Assembly: GCA_019695175.1 (NCBI GenBank)
Contig: JAIBAM010000003.1
Coordinates: forward strand, 1-35,032
Direction: 5' to 3'
Length of the DNA stretch: 35,032 nt
Origin: Bdellovibrionales bacterium
GTDB taxonomy: Bacteria; Bdellovibrionota; Bdellovibrionia; Bdellovibrionales; UBA1609
Shown: positions 17,035 to 26,765 of the stretch, piece after piece
Layout: every line of letters begins with the position of its first letter
Position numbering within the stretch: the stretch's first letter is position 1
Notes under the pieces: model-generated
Told to the model about the DNA's origin: nothing
The model's database searches: none
What the model saw: the letters and a program-made list of their open reading frames with translations, nothing else
Program-made: the position numbers and the translations under genes

Positions 17035-17127
17035 GTTAATGCGAGCCAAGAATCAAATCAACTCATTCATGGAAATTTTGAGCTGCTCATTGGCTGCTCA
17101 ATAATAAATTCAACAATAAAAAGGACG

Positions 17128-19491
17128 CTAATTGACCTTTCCAGAAATGGCATTTACAGGACCTCGTCCACGAAGTACTTTGGGTTTTTGAATTTCTTCG
17201 CGACTAAAATAAATAAATTTTAATTCTTCCTTAGAAGGAGTAACGGCAGTTTTGTTTTCATTCTGAGACAGAGGTTGCAGAGCGATTTGGACTCTTCCAC
17301 CTTCGCTTAGTTTTCCGAATAAAATTTCATCCACCATGGGCTTTTTTAAATACTCATCCACAGTGTTCGCAAAGGGACGAGCTCCATAAGCTGGATTGTA
17401 CCCTTGATTGTATATCCACTCGTGAACTAACGGATGGACTTCCAACTCAATCTGTTTTTCTGCCAACTGAATTTGCAATTCATTAATGAATTTTCCAATC
17501 ACTTGCAGAAGCAAGGGTTTATCCAAAGATTTAAATTCAATAAGCCCACTGAGACGATTGAGAAATTCAGGACGAAAAAACTGCTTTATCATCTCCATGG
17601 AAATTTTGGACCCGGACTCAGGATTGATACCTAATCCACCCTTTCCCACAGAATCCACCCCTGCATTGCTGGTCATAATAATAATGGCGTGGGTAAAATC
17701 CGCCGCCTTACCGTTAGAATCAGTTAACTTTCCAGCGTCCATAACTTGCAATAAAATATTGATCAAATCTGGATGAGCTTTTTCAATTTCATCCAACAGC
17801 AATACAGAATAGGGACTTTTTGTAATGGCGTCCGTTAGTAACCCACCTTCCTCATACCCCACATACCCTGGAGGAGCTCCCACCAATCTGGAGACCGCAT
17901 GTTTTTCCATATACTCAGACATATCAAATCTTAAGAATTGGATATTGAGATTTTCTGCCAATTGTTTGGCCACCTCAGTTTTTCCAACACCAGTGGGGCC
18001 GACAAACAGATAACTTCCTATGGGTTTGTTTTTACGGCCTAAACCACTTCGGGAAAGTTTAATCGCTGTGGTCAACTTGGCAATGGCTTCATCTTGCCCA
18101 AAAACAAGCAATCTCAATCTCAGTTCTAAATTTTTTAATTGTTCACGATCAGATGTGGTAACTGATCCTGCAGGAACTTGGGCCATACTGGAAATGATTT
18201 TTTCAACCCAACTCAAGTTTATAACCACAGGATTGTCATCCGTGGCTTCAATGCGCGCTCGAGCGCCCACCTCATCCATAACATCAATGGCTTTATCGGG
18301 TAAATGCCGCCCATGTAGATGTTGAGCGGACAACATCACCATGGCATGAATGACCTCTTGACTGTAAACCACTCGGTGAAACTCTTCATAACGAGATTTT
18401 AAACCCATAAGAATTTCAACGGCTTGCTCTGGAGTGGGTTCGTTCACATCAATTTTTTGAAATCGGCGAGCGAGGGCACGATCTTTTTCAAAATGAGTTT
18501 TAAATTCTTTAAACGTTGTGGATCCAATAAAACTTATTGATCCATCAGTCAGACAAGGTTTTAATAAATTTGCCGCATCCATGGCGCCACCGGAGGTTCC
18601 ACCAGCACCGACTAATATATGAATTTCATCTATAAACAAGATGGCATGGGGAAGACTTTTCAATTCTTTTAAAACAGCTTTGAGTCTTTCCTCAAAATCA
18701 CCGCGATATTTTGTGCCCGCAAGCAGAGCCCCCATATCTAAACTATAAATCACGGCATTTTTGATTCGCTCCGGCACTTTTCCATGAATTATTTTTTGCG
18801 CTAACCCATCTGCTAAAGCCGTTTTACCAACTCCTGCTTCCCCAATAAAAAGAGGGTTATTTTTGGTTCGTCGGGCCAAAACCTGGATCGCACGCGACAA
18901 AACATCTTCTCTTCCGATGAGAGGATCTGAGGCTCCCTGTTTGGCTTTTTCATTTAAATTCGTAGCATACTGTTTAAGCGCGGATAGAGTTCCAGAACTA
19001 TTAGTATTATTTTTTCCTGACGAAAGAGGATCTTCTTCTATTTTGACAGGAACCCCGTGACTAATGAAGTTGATGACATCAAATTGGGTTACACCTTGAT
19101 CTTCCAAAAAAAATCGCGCATGGGATTCGGACTCATGAAATAAAGCTACAAGAAGATGTCCACTGGATACAATTTTTTTTCCTGAGGACTGAACCTGCAA
19201 AGCGGCACGCTGCAACAGCCGGTGAAATGATAAAGTAAGTTCCGGCCTCCACTTGGGGTCGGCCAAAATTTCTTTTTCTGGAACTAAAGGAAGATGTTGT
19301 TGAATGTGATGACGTAACTGTACTAACAAGGATTTAATGTTTGCACCGCAACCATCCAAAATCTGAACTGTTTCTGGATCATGCTCAATAAGAGAGACCA
19401 AAAGATGTTCCAAGCTGACAAACTCGTAACGCCTCTCACGCGCCGTTTGAACAGCCATGTTCAAAGCACTTTCCAACTTAGGGCTAAGCAT
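17128..19491 (-). CDS. clpA: ATP-dependent Clp protease ATP-binding subunit ClpA
   Basis: AAA+ unfoldase of 787 residues that feeds substrates to ClpP. It has the double Clp N-terminal repeat ([20 protein letters not shown]), a first AAA module with Walker [11 protein letters not shown] and Walker [15 protein letters not shown], and a second with Walker [13 protein letters not shown] and Walker [11 protein letters not shown]. The ClpP-docking loop region reads [10 protein letters not shown], so the tripeptide is LGI rather than the IGL of E. coli. A C-terminal extension of about 40 residues (after LQPL) is unusual. It starts 3 nt after clpS, with its GGAGGA ribosome site inside the end of clpS, so the genes are translationally coupled. 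Confidence 0.96.
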   Translation of the reverse strand: MLSPKLESALNMAVQTARERRYEFVSLEHLLVSLIEHDPETVQILDGCGANIKSLLVQLRHHIQQHLPLVPEKEILADPKWRPELTLSFHRLLQRAALQVQSSGKKIVSSGHLLVALFHESESHARFFLEDQGVTQFDVINFISHGVPVKIEEDPLSSGKNNTNSSGTLSALKQYATNLNEKAKQGASDPLIGREDVLSRAIQVLARRTKNNPLFIGEAGVGKTALADGLAQKIIHGKVPERIKNAVIYSLDMGALLAGTKYRGDFEERLKAVLKELKSLPHAILFIDEIHILVGAGGTSGGAMDAANLLKPCLTDGSISFIGSTTFKEFKTHFEKDRALARRFQKIDVNEPTPEQAVEILMGLKSRYEEFHRVVYSQEVIHAMVMLSAQHLHGRHLPDKAIDVMDEVGARARIEATDDNPVVINLSWVEKIISSMAQVPAGSVTTSDREQLKNLELRLRLLVFGQDEAIAKLTTAIKLSRSGLGRKNKPIGSYLFVGPTGVGKTEVAKQLAENLNIQFLRFDMSEYMEKHAVSRLVGAPPGYVGYEEGGLLTDAITKSPYSVLLLDEIEKAHPDLINILLQVMDAGKLTDSNGKAADFTHAIIIMTSNAGVDSVGKGGLGINPESGSKISMEMIKQFFRPEFLNRLSGLIEFKSLDKPLLLQVIGKFINELQIQLAEKQIELEVHPLVHEWIYNQGYNPAYGARPFANTVDEYLKKPMVDEILFGKLSEGGRVQIALQPLSQNENKTAVTPSKEELKFIYFSREEIQKPKVLRGRGPVNAISGKVN

Positions 19492-19494
19492 AAC

Positions 19495-19863
19495 TTATTC
19501 CTCCAGCTCCATAATACATTTCAATGGATAACGTTGAGCTCGTGAATATTCATTCACCTGATAAACTTTTGTTTCCGCCAACTCAAAAGGGTAAATTCCC
19601 GCGATACCAGCGCCTTGACTATGAACCTCCATCATAATTCTAGCAGATTCCGCTTCTGATTTATGAAAAAATTTTTTTAGGATAGATATAACAAAGTCCA
19701 TGGGGGTAAAATCATCATTCAGAAGAATCACTTTGTAGAGTGAAGGTCTTTTAGTTTTATTTTTGACCTCTGTTATGACCTGGCCAACTTCTTCACTCTC
19801 ATTGTGTGGATTTCCCATGTGCAAATTAAAAATCCTATGCTTGACCAGAACCCGGGTTTTCAC
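19495..19863 (-). CDS. clpS: ClpS adaptor for N-end-rule substrates
   Basis: Adaptor that binds N-degron residues and delivers substrates to ClpA. The family blocks are clear: LYKVILLNDDFTPMDFVISI, HSQGAGIAGIYPFELAETKV and YPLKCIMELEE. The 122-residue form starts at GTG 19863 with GGGGAG 5-6 nt upstream. A later ATG (19818) has no ribosome site. The N-terminus is a variable, probably unstructured linker, as is usual. The order clpS-clpA is the common one. Confidence 0.95.
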   Translation of the reverse strand: MKTRVLVKHRIFNLHMGNPHNESEEVGQVITEVKNKTKRPSLYKVILLNDDFTPMDFVISILKKFFHKSEAESARIMMEVHSQGAGIAGIYPFELAETKVYQVNEYSRAQRYPLKCIMELEE

Positions 19864-20020
19864 ATCACTCTCCCCATTACAAAGAATGAAAATAACAAAG
19901 CTTGAACTTTTAGAGCTTATTCAGAAATCTCGATTCAACATCCGTTGACGCAGAATTTCCGACCCAGAGCTAAAGTTTTCTTAATTCCAAGGATCACAAA
20001 AGCCTTCCTCGGTCAAGATT

Positions 20021-20413
20021 TCATAGCCCTGCGATCTCCGGCTCCATTTTGCTTTGACCCAGACCCTTGCTTTTACCACCATTATCTAAGAGGTCTTCAA
20101 GAGCTTGATCGACGGATTCAGAAAAATGAATCTCCCCCATGAGTTGGGCTTCAAATAGTCGTTTAAATTCATTGCCCATACTTACAAATTTGATTCCCTT
20201 GAGATTGCGACTGGAGAGTTCCACAAGTAGAGTTACAAACTCAGTAATTCCAACCGATCCAACAAAGTGGAGATCTTTAAAATCAAAAACCACTTTATCC
20301 TGACTTAAATACCTTACACACTGATTTCGAAAAGGATCCAAAGAATGATAATCAATTTTACCTTTGAGATGAATCACAACAGTCAGACCTCGGCGCTCGA
20401 TCCATGCTTCCAT
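20021..20413 (-). CDS. STAS-domain (anti-sigma antagonist-like) protein
   Basis: Protein of 130 residues with the STAS fold pattern: TVVIHLKGKIDYHSLDPFR, VVFDFKDLHFVGSVGITEFV, LKGIKFVSMGNEFKRLFE and a final helix. These proteins act in partner-switching with kinase/anti-sigma partners. The usual D-S-S-G loop that carries the phosphorylated Ser reads G-S-V-G here, so the normal phosphosite appears to be lost. The last 20 residues are a low-complexity tail. The ribosome site GGAGGGG is very strong. It lies upstream of clpS on the same strand (157-nt gap) and is divergent from the adenylate cyclase gene. No cognate kinase or phosphatase is in the window. Confidence 0.8.
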   Translation of the reverse strand: MEAWIERRGLTVVIHLKGKIDYHSLDPFRNQCVRYLSQDKVVFDFKDLHFVGSVGITEFVTLLVELSSRNLKGIKFVSMGNEFKRLFEAQLMGEIHFSESVDQALEDLLDNGGKSKGLGQSKMEPEIAGL

Positions 20414-20624
20414 AACCCCTCCGATCTCACTCCCTAGTCTTCACCAGTGAATCTCTTCAGTCTAGCTTGCGATTTATATTCTAGTCCTGAGACATTGTCT
20501 TCTGGTCTTTGGCACAGTCGACTCTCTGGAGAAGAAATTCCTTTTTCCCTCTCACAAAAAATAATCTAGCAAAAAACTCAAACAAATAAGCATAATTGAG
20601 TAATTACAGCAAAGGGAAGACACC

Positions 20625-23324
20625 ATGAAAAAGTTTTTGCAAAAATTAAGTTTTCTTTTATCACCAATGGCCCTTGGACTCTATATCACCCTCGCTTTTA
20701 CTTGGTGGGCACTTCTCTTTTTCACCTCCCAAGGATTGTCCACCGATCAAATAGGTCCACTGGAAAGCCTTTTAATCACAGCCCACCAAAAATCCATCGA
20801 CTTTAGATTAAAAGCTCGTGGGGAACGCAAAGGCTCCAGCCAAGTGGCTTTACTGACGGTAGATGATCGAGCCGTTCAGACCGTGGGGCGCTGGCCCTGG
20901 CCAAGGGAAACCATTGCCAACGCCATTGAAAATGCCATCAAGTGGGGCGCTAAAGTGATCGCTTTTGACGTGGTATTTTCTGAACCCTCTGCAAACTCTT
21001 CTCAACAGGTTTTGAATTTAATTAACTCTGTCAGTCCCCTTCCGGAGCCCCTGCAACAAAAAATACAAACCCAAATAAACGAAAAAAATCCCGATCAAAT
21101 TTTATCCCAAACTTTAGCTCGCTTCCCTTCCCAGATTGTTTTGGGTGCTTTTGGAAGCATCAATAAAAGTCCCCATGGTCTTTTTGATTCCTGTTTTGAT
21201 CTCATATTTAATGCGTCTCCAGAGTATAAATTATGGACGGAAAAAGAAACCCCCATCATTGCTCTAGAAAATCGACCCGATCTCCCTGAAACCCTTAAAT
21301 CCTTTTACCGAGATCACTTAAATCATATTGATGAAGCCGTTCGTGAGGGTCGAAAAACCAACAACTCTTTGGAGCTCCATGATTTAAATCAGGAAGTCCT
21401 GCAACGAAAAATCCAATTTTGCGCGAATTGGTTAGATCCTAAAAATGATGAAACCTATTCTGCAATTGACTCCCAGTGGTCGCACCTAGTGGAGATAGAG
21501 GGAAAAGAATTTCAAGGCAAATACCCTACATTTTCCCATTGGGTGGAAACCTATCGATCTGAAAACCAAAACAACGCAGTACCCAATGTCCTAGAATGGA
21601 CGATGAATCTACCCTCATTGAGTCAATCCAGTGAAAACTACAACACAGCCTACTTCAACGCCGACCAAGATCCCGATGGAACCATTCGAAAAACCCATTT
21701 AATTTTGCGCAGTGGAAGCACTTATTTGCCCTCCTTGGCCCTTAAGGCATTTTTACTGGCCACCCACAACAATGCTAAAATAACTTTTGTTTACCACGCC
21801 CCTACTCAACGTAATGAAATCAGCAAATTCGAAATCACAGACGAAAATGGTGACCCAGTAGGATCCATCCCTGTGGATGCTTCGGGACGTCTCGCTATAA
21901 ATTATGCCGGAAGACAAAAAATGTTCCCCCATATCAGTCTTGCAGATTTACTGACCGAAAGTGATACTCTCACCTACGAAGAAAGGGAATTTGATCCCTT
22001 AAAAAAACGTTGGATCACAGCCACTAAAAAAGCCAAAAAAGCAGACATTATCAAAGACAAGGTATTCATTTTAGGCGCCACTGCCACAGGAATCTATGAT
22101 CTTCGCGTGACCCCCTTCGAAGAAAACTATCCTGGGGCTGAAACCCACGCCAATGTATTGGACAACCTACTCCGTAGTGACTTTTTAAAACAATATCCCA
22201 ATGAAGAGCGCCTGATGCTTTTAATTTTACTTGGGTTGGGAATTTTTCTCTCTATCTCTCTGGCCTACTTAAGTGCTTTACCTGGATTAACTCTGGTCTG
22301 CCTTTTACTTTTAGGAATGGGGTTGGTGGATAGATTTTTTATTTTCAATCATGGAACAATTGTTACGATTGTTCTCCCTCTCGCTTTAACCCTTACCCTT
22401 TTTATATTCCTAATTTCTTATCGTTATCTGACTGAAGAAAAAAGTAAAAGAGAACTCAAAGGAACATTCCAAAAATACGTTTCACCTGCCATTGTGGAAG
22501 AAATTTTATCCGACCCATCAAAAATTGAATTGGGAGGGCGCAAAGCCCGAGTTACCATTTTTTTCAGTGATGTTCGTGGTTTTACAACTATTTCCGAAAA
22601 ATTAGATCCCAGAGCATTAAGTGATTTACTTAATGAGTATCTGACTCCTATGACTGAATTGGTTTTCAAAAATAATGGGACTTTAGATAAATACATGGGT
22701 GATGCCATTATGGCTTTTTTTGGAGCGCCTCTTTCTTTCTCCCACCATGCCAAATCAGCTTGTCGGTGCGCCCTCCAAAGTATCGACAAACTTTTTCAGT
22801 TACAAAATGAGTTTAAAAAAAGAGGTCTTCCGGAAATTGATATTGGTATTGGGCTCAATACAGGTGAAGTCAGCGTAGGCAACATGGGTTCACAGACCGT
22901 ACGAAGCTACACTGTTATGGGTGATGCTGTGAATTTAGCCTCTCGTCTGGAAGGAATAAATAAACAATATGGAACAAGAATTATTATCAGTGAATTTACC
23001 TACAATGAAGTCAAGGATTCATTTACCTCCCGCGAAGTTGACTGGGTTCGTGTGAAAGGGAAAAATCAACCGGTCAAAATTTATGAACTTATCTGCGAAG
23101 GCACCCCAGAACCTGAAGTTGAAAATCTACTTTTACATTTCAACCAAGGATACCACTTGTACCATCAGATGAAGTGGGCTTTGGCCTTGGATGAATTTAC
23201 TAAAGCTTTGCAAACTGTCCCCACCGATGAAGTCACAAAACTCTACATTGAAAGATGCCAAGAATACCTTATCGATCCCCCAGAAACTCATTGGGATGGA
23301 GTTTTTGTAATGAAAACAAAATAA
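20625..23324 (+). CDS. CHASE2-domain class III adenylate cyclase
   Basis: Membrane-bound nucleotide cyclase of 899 residues. One N-terminal membrane helix (about 13-35) is followed by a large extracytoplasmic CHASE2 sensor (LLTVDDRAVQTVGRWPWPRE, then VIAFDVVFSEPS, down to about residue 520). Three membrane helices (about 525-605) and a short linker lead to the catalytic domain. The metal-binding Asp motif is IFFSDVRGFT (about 646). The base-selecting Lys and second metal Asp are in DKYMGDAIMAFFGAP (about 688). The transition-state Asn/Arg are in TVMGDAVNLASRLEG (about 762). All key residues are present, so cAMP synthesis is likely. A TPR-like tail (NQGYHLYHQMKWALALDEFT) ends it. The ribosome site is GGGAAG. 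Confidence 0.93.
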   Translation: MKKFLQKLSFLLSPMALGLYITLAFTWWALLFFTSQGLSTDQIGPLESLLITAHQKSIDFRLKARGERKGSSQVALLTVDDRAVQTVGRWPWPRETIANAIENAIKWGAKVIAFDVVFSEPSANSSQQVLNLINSVSPLPEPLQQKIQTQINEKNPDQILSQTLARFPSQIVLGAFGSINKSPHGLFDSCFDLIFNASPEYKLWTEKETPIIALENRPDLPETLKSFYRDHLNHIDEAVREGRKTNNSLELHDLNQEVLQRKIQFCANWLDPKNDETYSAIDSQWSHLVEIEGKEFQGKYPTFSHWVETYRSENQNNAVPNVLEWTMNLPSLSQSSENYNTAYFNADQDPDGTIRKTHLILRSGSTYLPSLALKAFLLATHNNAKITFVYHAPTQRNEISKFEITDENGDPVGSIPVDASGRLAINYAGRQKMFPHISLADLLTESDTLTYEEREFDPLKKRWITATKKAKKADIIKDKVFILGATATGIYDLRVTPFEENYPGAETHANVLDNLLRSDFLKQYPNEERLMLLILLGLGIFLSISLAYLSALPGLTLVCLLLLGMGLVDRFFIFNHGTIVTIVLPLALTLTLFIFLISYRYLTEEKSKRELKGTFQKYVSPAIVEEILSDPSKIELGGRKARVTIFFSDVRGFTTISEKLDPRALSDLLNEYLTPMTELVFKNNGTLDKYMGDAIMAFFGAPLSFSHHAKSACRCALQSIDKLFQLQNEFKKRGLPEIDIGIGLNTGEVSVGNMGSQTVRSYTVMGDAVNLASRLEGINKQYGTRIIISEFTYNEVKDSFTSREVDWVRVKGKNQPVKIYELICEGTPEPEVENLLLHFNQGYHLYHQMKWALALDEFTKALQTVPTDEVTKLYIERCQEYLIDPPETHWDGVFVMKTK

Positions 23325-23343
23325 AATTGAATTGGTATGGAAT

Positions 23344-23382
23344 CAATGGCGGCAAATTAATTCCCTTACTTGGCCGTCATTG
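23344..23382 (+). terminator. Long stem-loop after the adenylate cyclase gene
   Basis: CAATGGCGGCAA (23344-23355) pairs with TTGGCCGTCATTG (23370-23382) over 12 positions, with one G-T wobble and one bulged G. It starts 19 nt after the cyclase stop. No U-run follows, so it may terminate by another route or stabilise the mRNA 3' end. Confidence 0.45.
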
Positions 23383-23502
23383 TGATTAGAATTGATTTGA
23401 ATGAATTGGATCGATCCTGTGACCTCTTCCAATGAGTCGATAAAAAACTTTTATGCTGGTTTTGCTCTGGTTTTGCTCTGGGCCATATCTCCCTGGAAAA
23501 AG

Positions 23503-23531
23503 TTGACAAGATTCTTCACCTTCGGGTTAAG
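23503..23531 (+). promoter_or_regulatory. Candidate lptD promoter
   Basis: A perfect TTGACA (23503-23508) is followed after 17 nt by GTTAAG (23526-23531), a poor -10 box with only 3 of 6 matches. It lies about 145 nt upstream of the lptD ATG. Confidence 0.3.
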
Positions 23532-23675
23532 TTCTAATCTGGGAGCGTTTAAAAAGAAACACTTGTAACCCCAGATTTGGAACTCAAAAACTGGATCAGA
23601 AACATAACCCAAAAATGGAGCGCAAAAGCTTAGCCCAAAAACGTAGTCAGAGAACTTGGATTGGAAATTTTTGTA

Positions 23676-26036
23676 ATGAATATTCAACAACGGCAAACTC
23701 AGCACTCAACAATCCAATCGGTTTTTCTTTTACTGCGGCTCTTTCTTTCATTGTTATTTTTTTTCTGCCAAGGAAATGTTTGGGCCCAAACGACGGATAA
23801 AAATTCTGGCCTCATTGTAAATGCAGATCAAATGAATTCAGATTTCAAAGCAAAAACCACCCAATTAAAAGGAAATGTGCAAATTATTTTCCAGGGTCAA
23901 CATCTTTCCAGTAACCATGCCCTTATCGACTACAAAAACAAACGAATTGTTGCCTCAGGAAATGTGCGTCTTCAGTCTCCCACTGTTTATGCTGAGGCCA
24001 CTCGACTGACAGTTAATTATGGGCAAGAAACCGCAGTTTTCGAAAATGGTTTTCTTCTTTCTGGCCAAGTTTCTTTTGAAGGAACTCGAATTGAAAAAAC
24101 TGGTCCCACCACCTATGTTGCCAATGATGCTTCATATACGGCCTGTATTTCGTGCCCACCCACATGGAAATTCACGGGACAAAAAATTGAGGCTCAATTG
24201 GGTGGTTACGCTAAAATTAAAAGACCTGTCCTCCGCTTGGGCGGGATCCCGGTACTAATTCTCCCCGGTCTTTTAGTTCCATTAAAAACCACGCGTCAAT
24301 CAGGGTTTTTGGTCCCCTCGGCAGAATTTTCCAAAATTGGGGGATTTGCTCCGGCAGAGAGTTTTTTTTGGGCCATAAGCCGAAATCAAGACATGACCCT
24401 CACGGCAAGAAATTATGAGTTGCGGGGCTTCAAAGGTTCCATTGAATATCGTCATATGTTTTCCGATCAAAGTTACAGCCATTTACAAAGTGGTTATCTC
24501 AAGGATCGAGCTTTCACTCGGGAGTACCACTTGGGGAACGATGTGAATCGATGGTACGTCAACTATGAACACTACTTTTTATTGCCAGATAATTTTATCC
24601 AAAGAATGCGTATTCGACAGATTTCTGACCTCAGATATTTAAGAGATTTTCCCGATGAAATGGCCGGCAATGGTGAACCCGCTTTAGAAAACAGCGCTTC
24701 ACTAACTAAAAATTTTTCTGACCAACATTTTAGCTTCCTCACCAACTACAATGTCAACCTTCTTCAAAGTTATCCCCTTGGCAATAATGACGATTCCGTA
24801 CAAAAGTTCCCTGAAATTAGATATTCCTTGCTAGATAAACACATTTTTGGAAGCCCTCTGCTTTTTCGTTTTGACGGAGTTTATACTAATTTTGCTCGCA
24901 ATGGTTTTGCCTACGACGATATGAACAAAACCAGTTGCCCAGGAAAACAACCCCACTGTGCGACCGTAGACAATCAAGGTCAGGTTCAGAGAGACGGAAA
25001 ATTTAATCCCAATGAAGACTTTATCAGAACAGGACAAAGATTGGATCTTCGCCCCTCAGTAGCCCTGCCCTTTCAAGCCTTTAAATTTTTAGATATTGTC
25101 CCTGAGTTTACGTATCATGAAATGCAATATCACTTTGATATCAATGACAGCCTCTCGTCGAATTATGGGTCCAATGCAGCCCAGCGCTACCTCGAAACCA
25201 ACCTATTGGTCAGAACTTCACTCAGCCGAGTTTATGGTGGCAATAGTAGCGACCCTCACACTGAAAAGTACAAGCATGAAATCGAACCTGAAGTCTCCTT
25301 CAGTGACATCCCCTGGAGTCGTAGATCCAACCATGCATTTTTTGGTGAATTTGGCGGGCAACGATATGCACGAATTTTTGAACCCATCAGCGATAGTGAC
25401 CTTTATGGAAAAAATCGACTGCAATTTGACTACAATGACAGAATGTTTGACAAAAAGCTTGTGGAGCTTGCTCTTAATAATAAATTGACTCGAAAACGCT
25501 GGACAAATGGCAGCCCCACCTTTGAACCCATAGGAATTTTTCGAATTTCTCAGTCCTACGATTTTTACGAAGCCAAATCCACCCAACCCCAGCCTTGGTC
25601 AGCTATTAATGGACTTTTGAATGTCCATTTGGACTACTTTGAAACTTACACTTCAGCATCCTACAACCCTTATGCAAAAGTTACCAATACCTCTTCACGG
25701 ATTAAATTATTTGAACCCAAAGGAAATTTCATTCAATTCACTTACGAAAGAATTTTTCTTATTGATGAAAACAACAAGGTCACGGGACCTAATCAGACAG
25801 AAAATATCGGATTTGGGGCTGGACTGAAATCAAAATACCTAGATCTTGCGGGACAGATTGACTATTCCTCAGTAACCAGTCAGGTTCACTCCTGGCAATA
25901 TTTGGCAGGATTTAAATTGCCAGGAAATTGTTGGACGATCCAATTTGGACACAAACAAATTATTGGTGGGGAACCCAATTTGGAATTTAATATGTTCTTC
26001 AATTTTGGGGGGGAAAAAATAAATAAGGTGAATTGA
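23676..26036 (+). CDS. lptD: LPS-assembly outer-membrane protein LptD
   Basis: Outer-membrane beta-barrel that, with LptE, inserts lipopolysaccharide into the outer leaflet. A signal peptide (SVFLLLRLFLSLLFFFCQG, cleavage after WAQ) leads to an LptA-like OstA domain (DKNSGLIVNADQ, QLKGNVQIIF, VRLQSPTVYAEATRLTVNYG). The family block YTACISCPPTWKF, PVLRLGGIPVLILPGLL and RQSGFLVPS comes next, then a long barrel with alternating aromatic strands. About 786 residues from ATG 23676 is normal length; TTG at 23661 is a weaker alternative start. A G7A6 run near the 3' end affects only the last few residues. The ExoD-like gene follows 69 nt later. It shows that the organism makes LPS. Confidence 0.94.
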   Translation: MNIQQRQTQHSTIQSVFLLLRLFLSLLFFFCQGNVWAQTTDKNSGLIVNADQMNSDFKAKTTQLKGNVQIIFQGQHLSSNHALIDYKNKRIVASGNVRLQSPTVYAEATRLTVNYGQETAVFENGFLLSGQVSFEGTRIEKTGPTTYVANDASYTACISCPPTWKFTGQKIEAQLGGYAKIKRPVLRLGGIPVLILPGLLVPLKTTRQSGFLVPSAEFSKIGGFAPAESFFWAISRNQDMTLTARNYELRGFKGSIEYRHMFSDQSYSHLQSGYLKDRAFTREYHLGNDVNRWYVNYEHYFLLPDNFIQRMRIRQISDLRYLRDFPDEMAGNGEPALENSASLTKNFSDQHFSFLTNYNVNLLQSYPLGNNDDSVQKFPEIRYSLLDKHIFGSPLLFRFDGVYTNFARNGFAYDDMNKTSCPGKQPHCATVDNQGQVQRDGKFNPNEDFIRTGQRLDLRPSVALPFQAFKFLDIVPEFTYHEMQYHFDINDSLSSNYGSNAAQRYLETNLLVRTSLSRVYGGNSSDPHTEKYKHEIEPEVSFSDIPWSRRSNHAFFGEFGGQRYARIFEPISDSDLYGKNRLQFDYNDRMFDKKLVELALNNKLTRKRWTNGSPTFEPIGIFRISQSYDFYEAKSTQPQPWSAINGLLNVHLDYFETYTSASYNPYAKVTNTSSRIKLFEPKGNFIQFTYERIFLIDENNKVTGPNQTENIGFGAGLKSKYLDLAGQIDYSSVTSQVHSWQYLAGFKLPGNCWTIQFGHKQIIGGEPNLEFNMFFNFGGEKINKVN

Positions 26037-26105
26037 TCTAAACAACCAACAATAAATCTCAATGCTTAGATATCTTGAGTATTGAAAGAGGAGGAATAAA
26101 TTCCC

Positions 26106-26765
26106 ATGATATCTCCAACTTCACCTGAACCTATTGCAAACAACTACGAAGGGAGTCTTTCCTCTCAAATTCAAAAACTATTCAATTTGTGCCACGAAAA
26201 TAAAAAAAATCTTTTTCTCAAAGATGTTCACCTATCCATCGGAATGCATGGGCACGCCATCTTATGTCTTATTTTTTCCATTCCATTTCTTTTTCCCATA
26301 CCACTTCCTGGGCTCTCTATGATTTTTGGTTTCGTCATTATGACAAGTTCAGCTTCCATGGCCTTTAGTAAAAAGCCCTGGCTTCCTCAAATTCTTTTAA
26401 AGCAAAAAATTTCCACTAAAACTGTTTTGAAAATACTTCAAGTTGCTTTAAAAACCAGTCGTTTTATGGAACGTTTTGTTCGAATCCGAGGACTCACTTT
26501 ACAAAAAAAAATTCCTGTCAATGTCATCAGTGGGATCTTGATTTTTTTATCGGCATTTCTTTTGTCTTTACCCCTTCCGCCGGGAACCAACTTCCCACCC
26601 GCCACCACAATTTTTTTACTGAGTGTCGGCCAGATGGAAAAAGACCTCTTATTTAGCTTTTTAGGAATTCTTGCTTTTATTTTTAATATAACAATATTTA
26701 TTTATTTATACTTATACGGAGTCAAAGGATTCCAGTGGATTTGGACTCAAATGAGCGGGAATTAA
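26106..26765 (+). CDS. ExoD-family membrane protein
   Basis: Inner-membrane protein of 219 residues that resembles ExoD, named for a role in exopolysaccharide synthesis and alkali tolerance in rhizobia; its biochemical role is unclear. The landmark is the hydrophobic run FLFPIPLPGLSMIFGF followed by a basic loop with KKPWLPQILLKQKIS. A second hydrophobic half contains LSLPLPPGTNFPPAT. It ends with a strong membrane helix (LLFSFLGILAFIFNITIFIY). The ribosome site AGGAGGA lies about 10 nt before the ATG. It probably belongs to the lptD transcript. Its stop overlaps the convergent minus-strand gene by 4 nt. Confidence 0.85.
   Translation: MISPTSPEPIANNYEGSLSSQIQKLFNLCHENKKNLFLKDVHLSIGMHGHAILCLIFSIPFLFPIPLPGLSMIFGFVIMTSSASMAFSKKPWLPQILLKQKISTKTVLKILQVALKTSRFMERFVRIRGLTLQKKIPVNVISGILIFLSAFLLSLPLPPGTNFPPATTIFLLSVGQMEKDLLFSFLGILAFIFNITIFIYLYLYGVKGFQWIWTQMSGN

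Larger units (their letters stand above)
23325..23675. other. 351-bp gap between the cyclase gene and lptD
   Basis: Contains the stem-loop at 23344-23382, an 11-bp tandem repeat (TGGTTTTGCTC at 23457-23467 and 23468-23478) and a candidate promoter near 23503. A minus-strand frame crosses it into lptD but has no supporting features. I see no gene in it. Confidence 0.55.

Noticed and set aside
23344-23395. Resemblance of this stretch to the IS4-like end (CAATGGCGG, TTAA, TTCC)
   Set aside because: The match is only about 24 bases and the same sequence is explained by the imperfect inverted repeat after the cyclase gene. Not enough for a third IS copy.
23451-23705. 84-codon minus-strand frame between the cyclase gene and lptD
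   Set aside because: It crosses the lptD start, has no ribosome site or recognisable features, and contains the 11-bp repeat.
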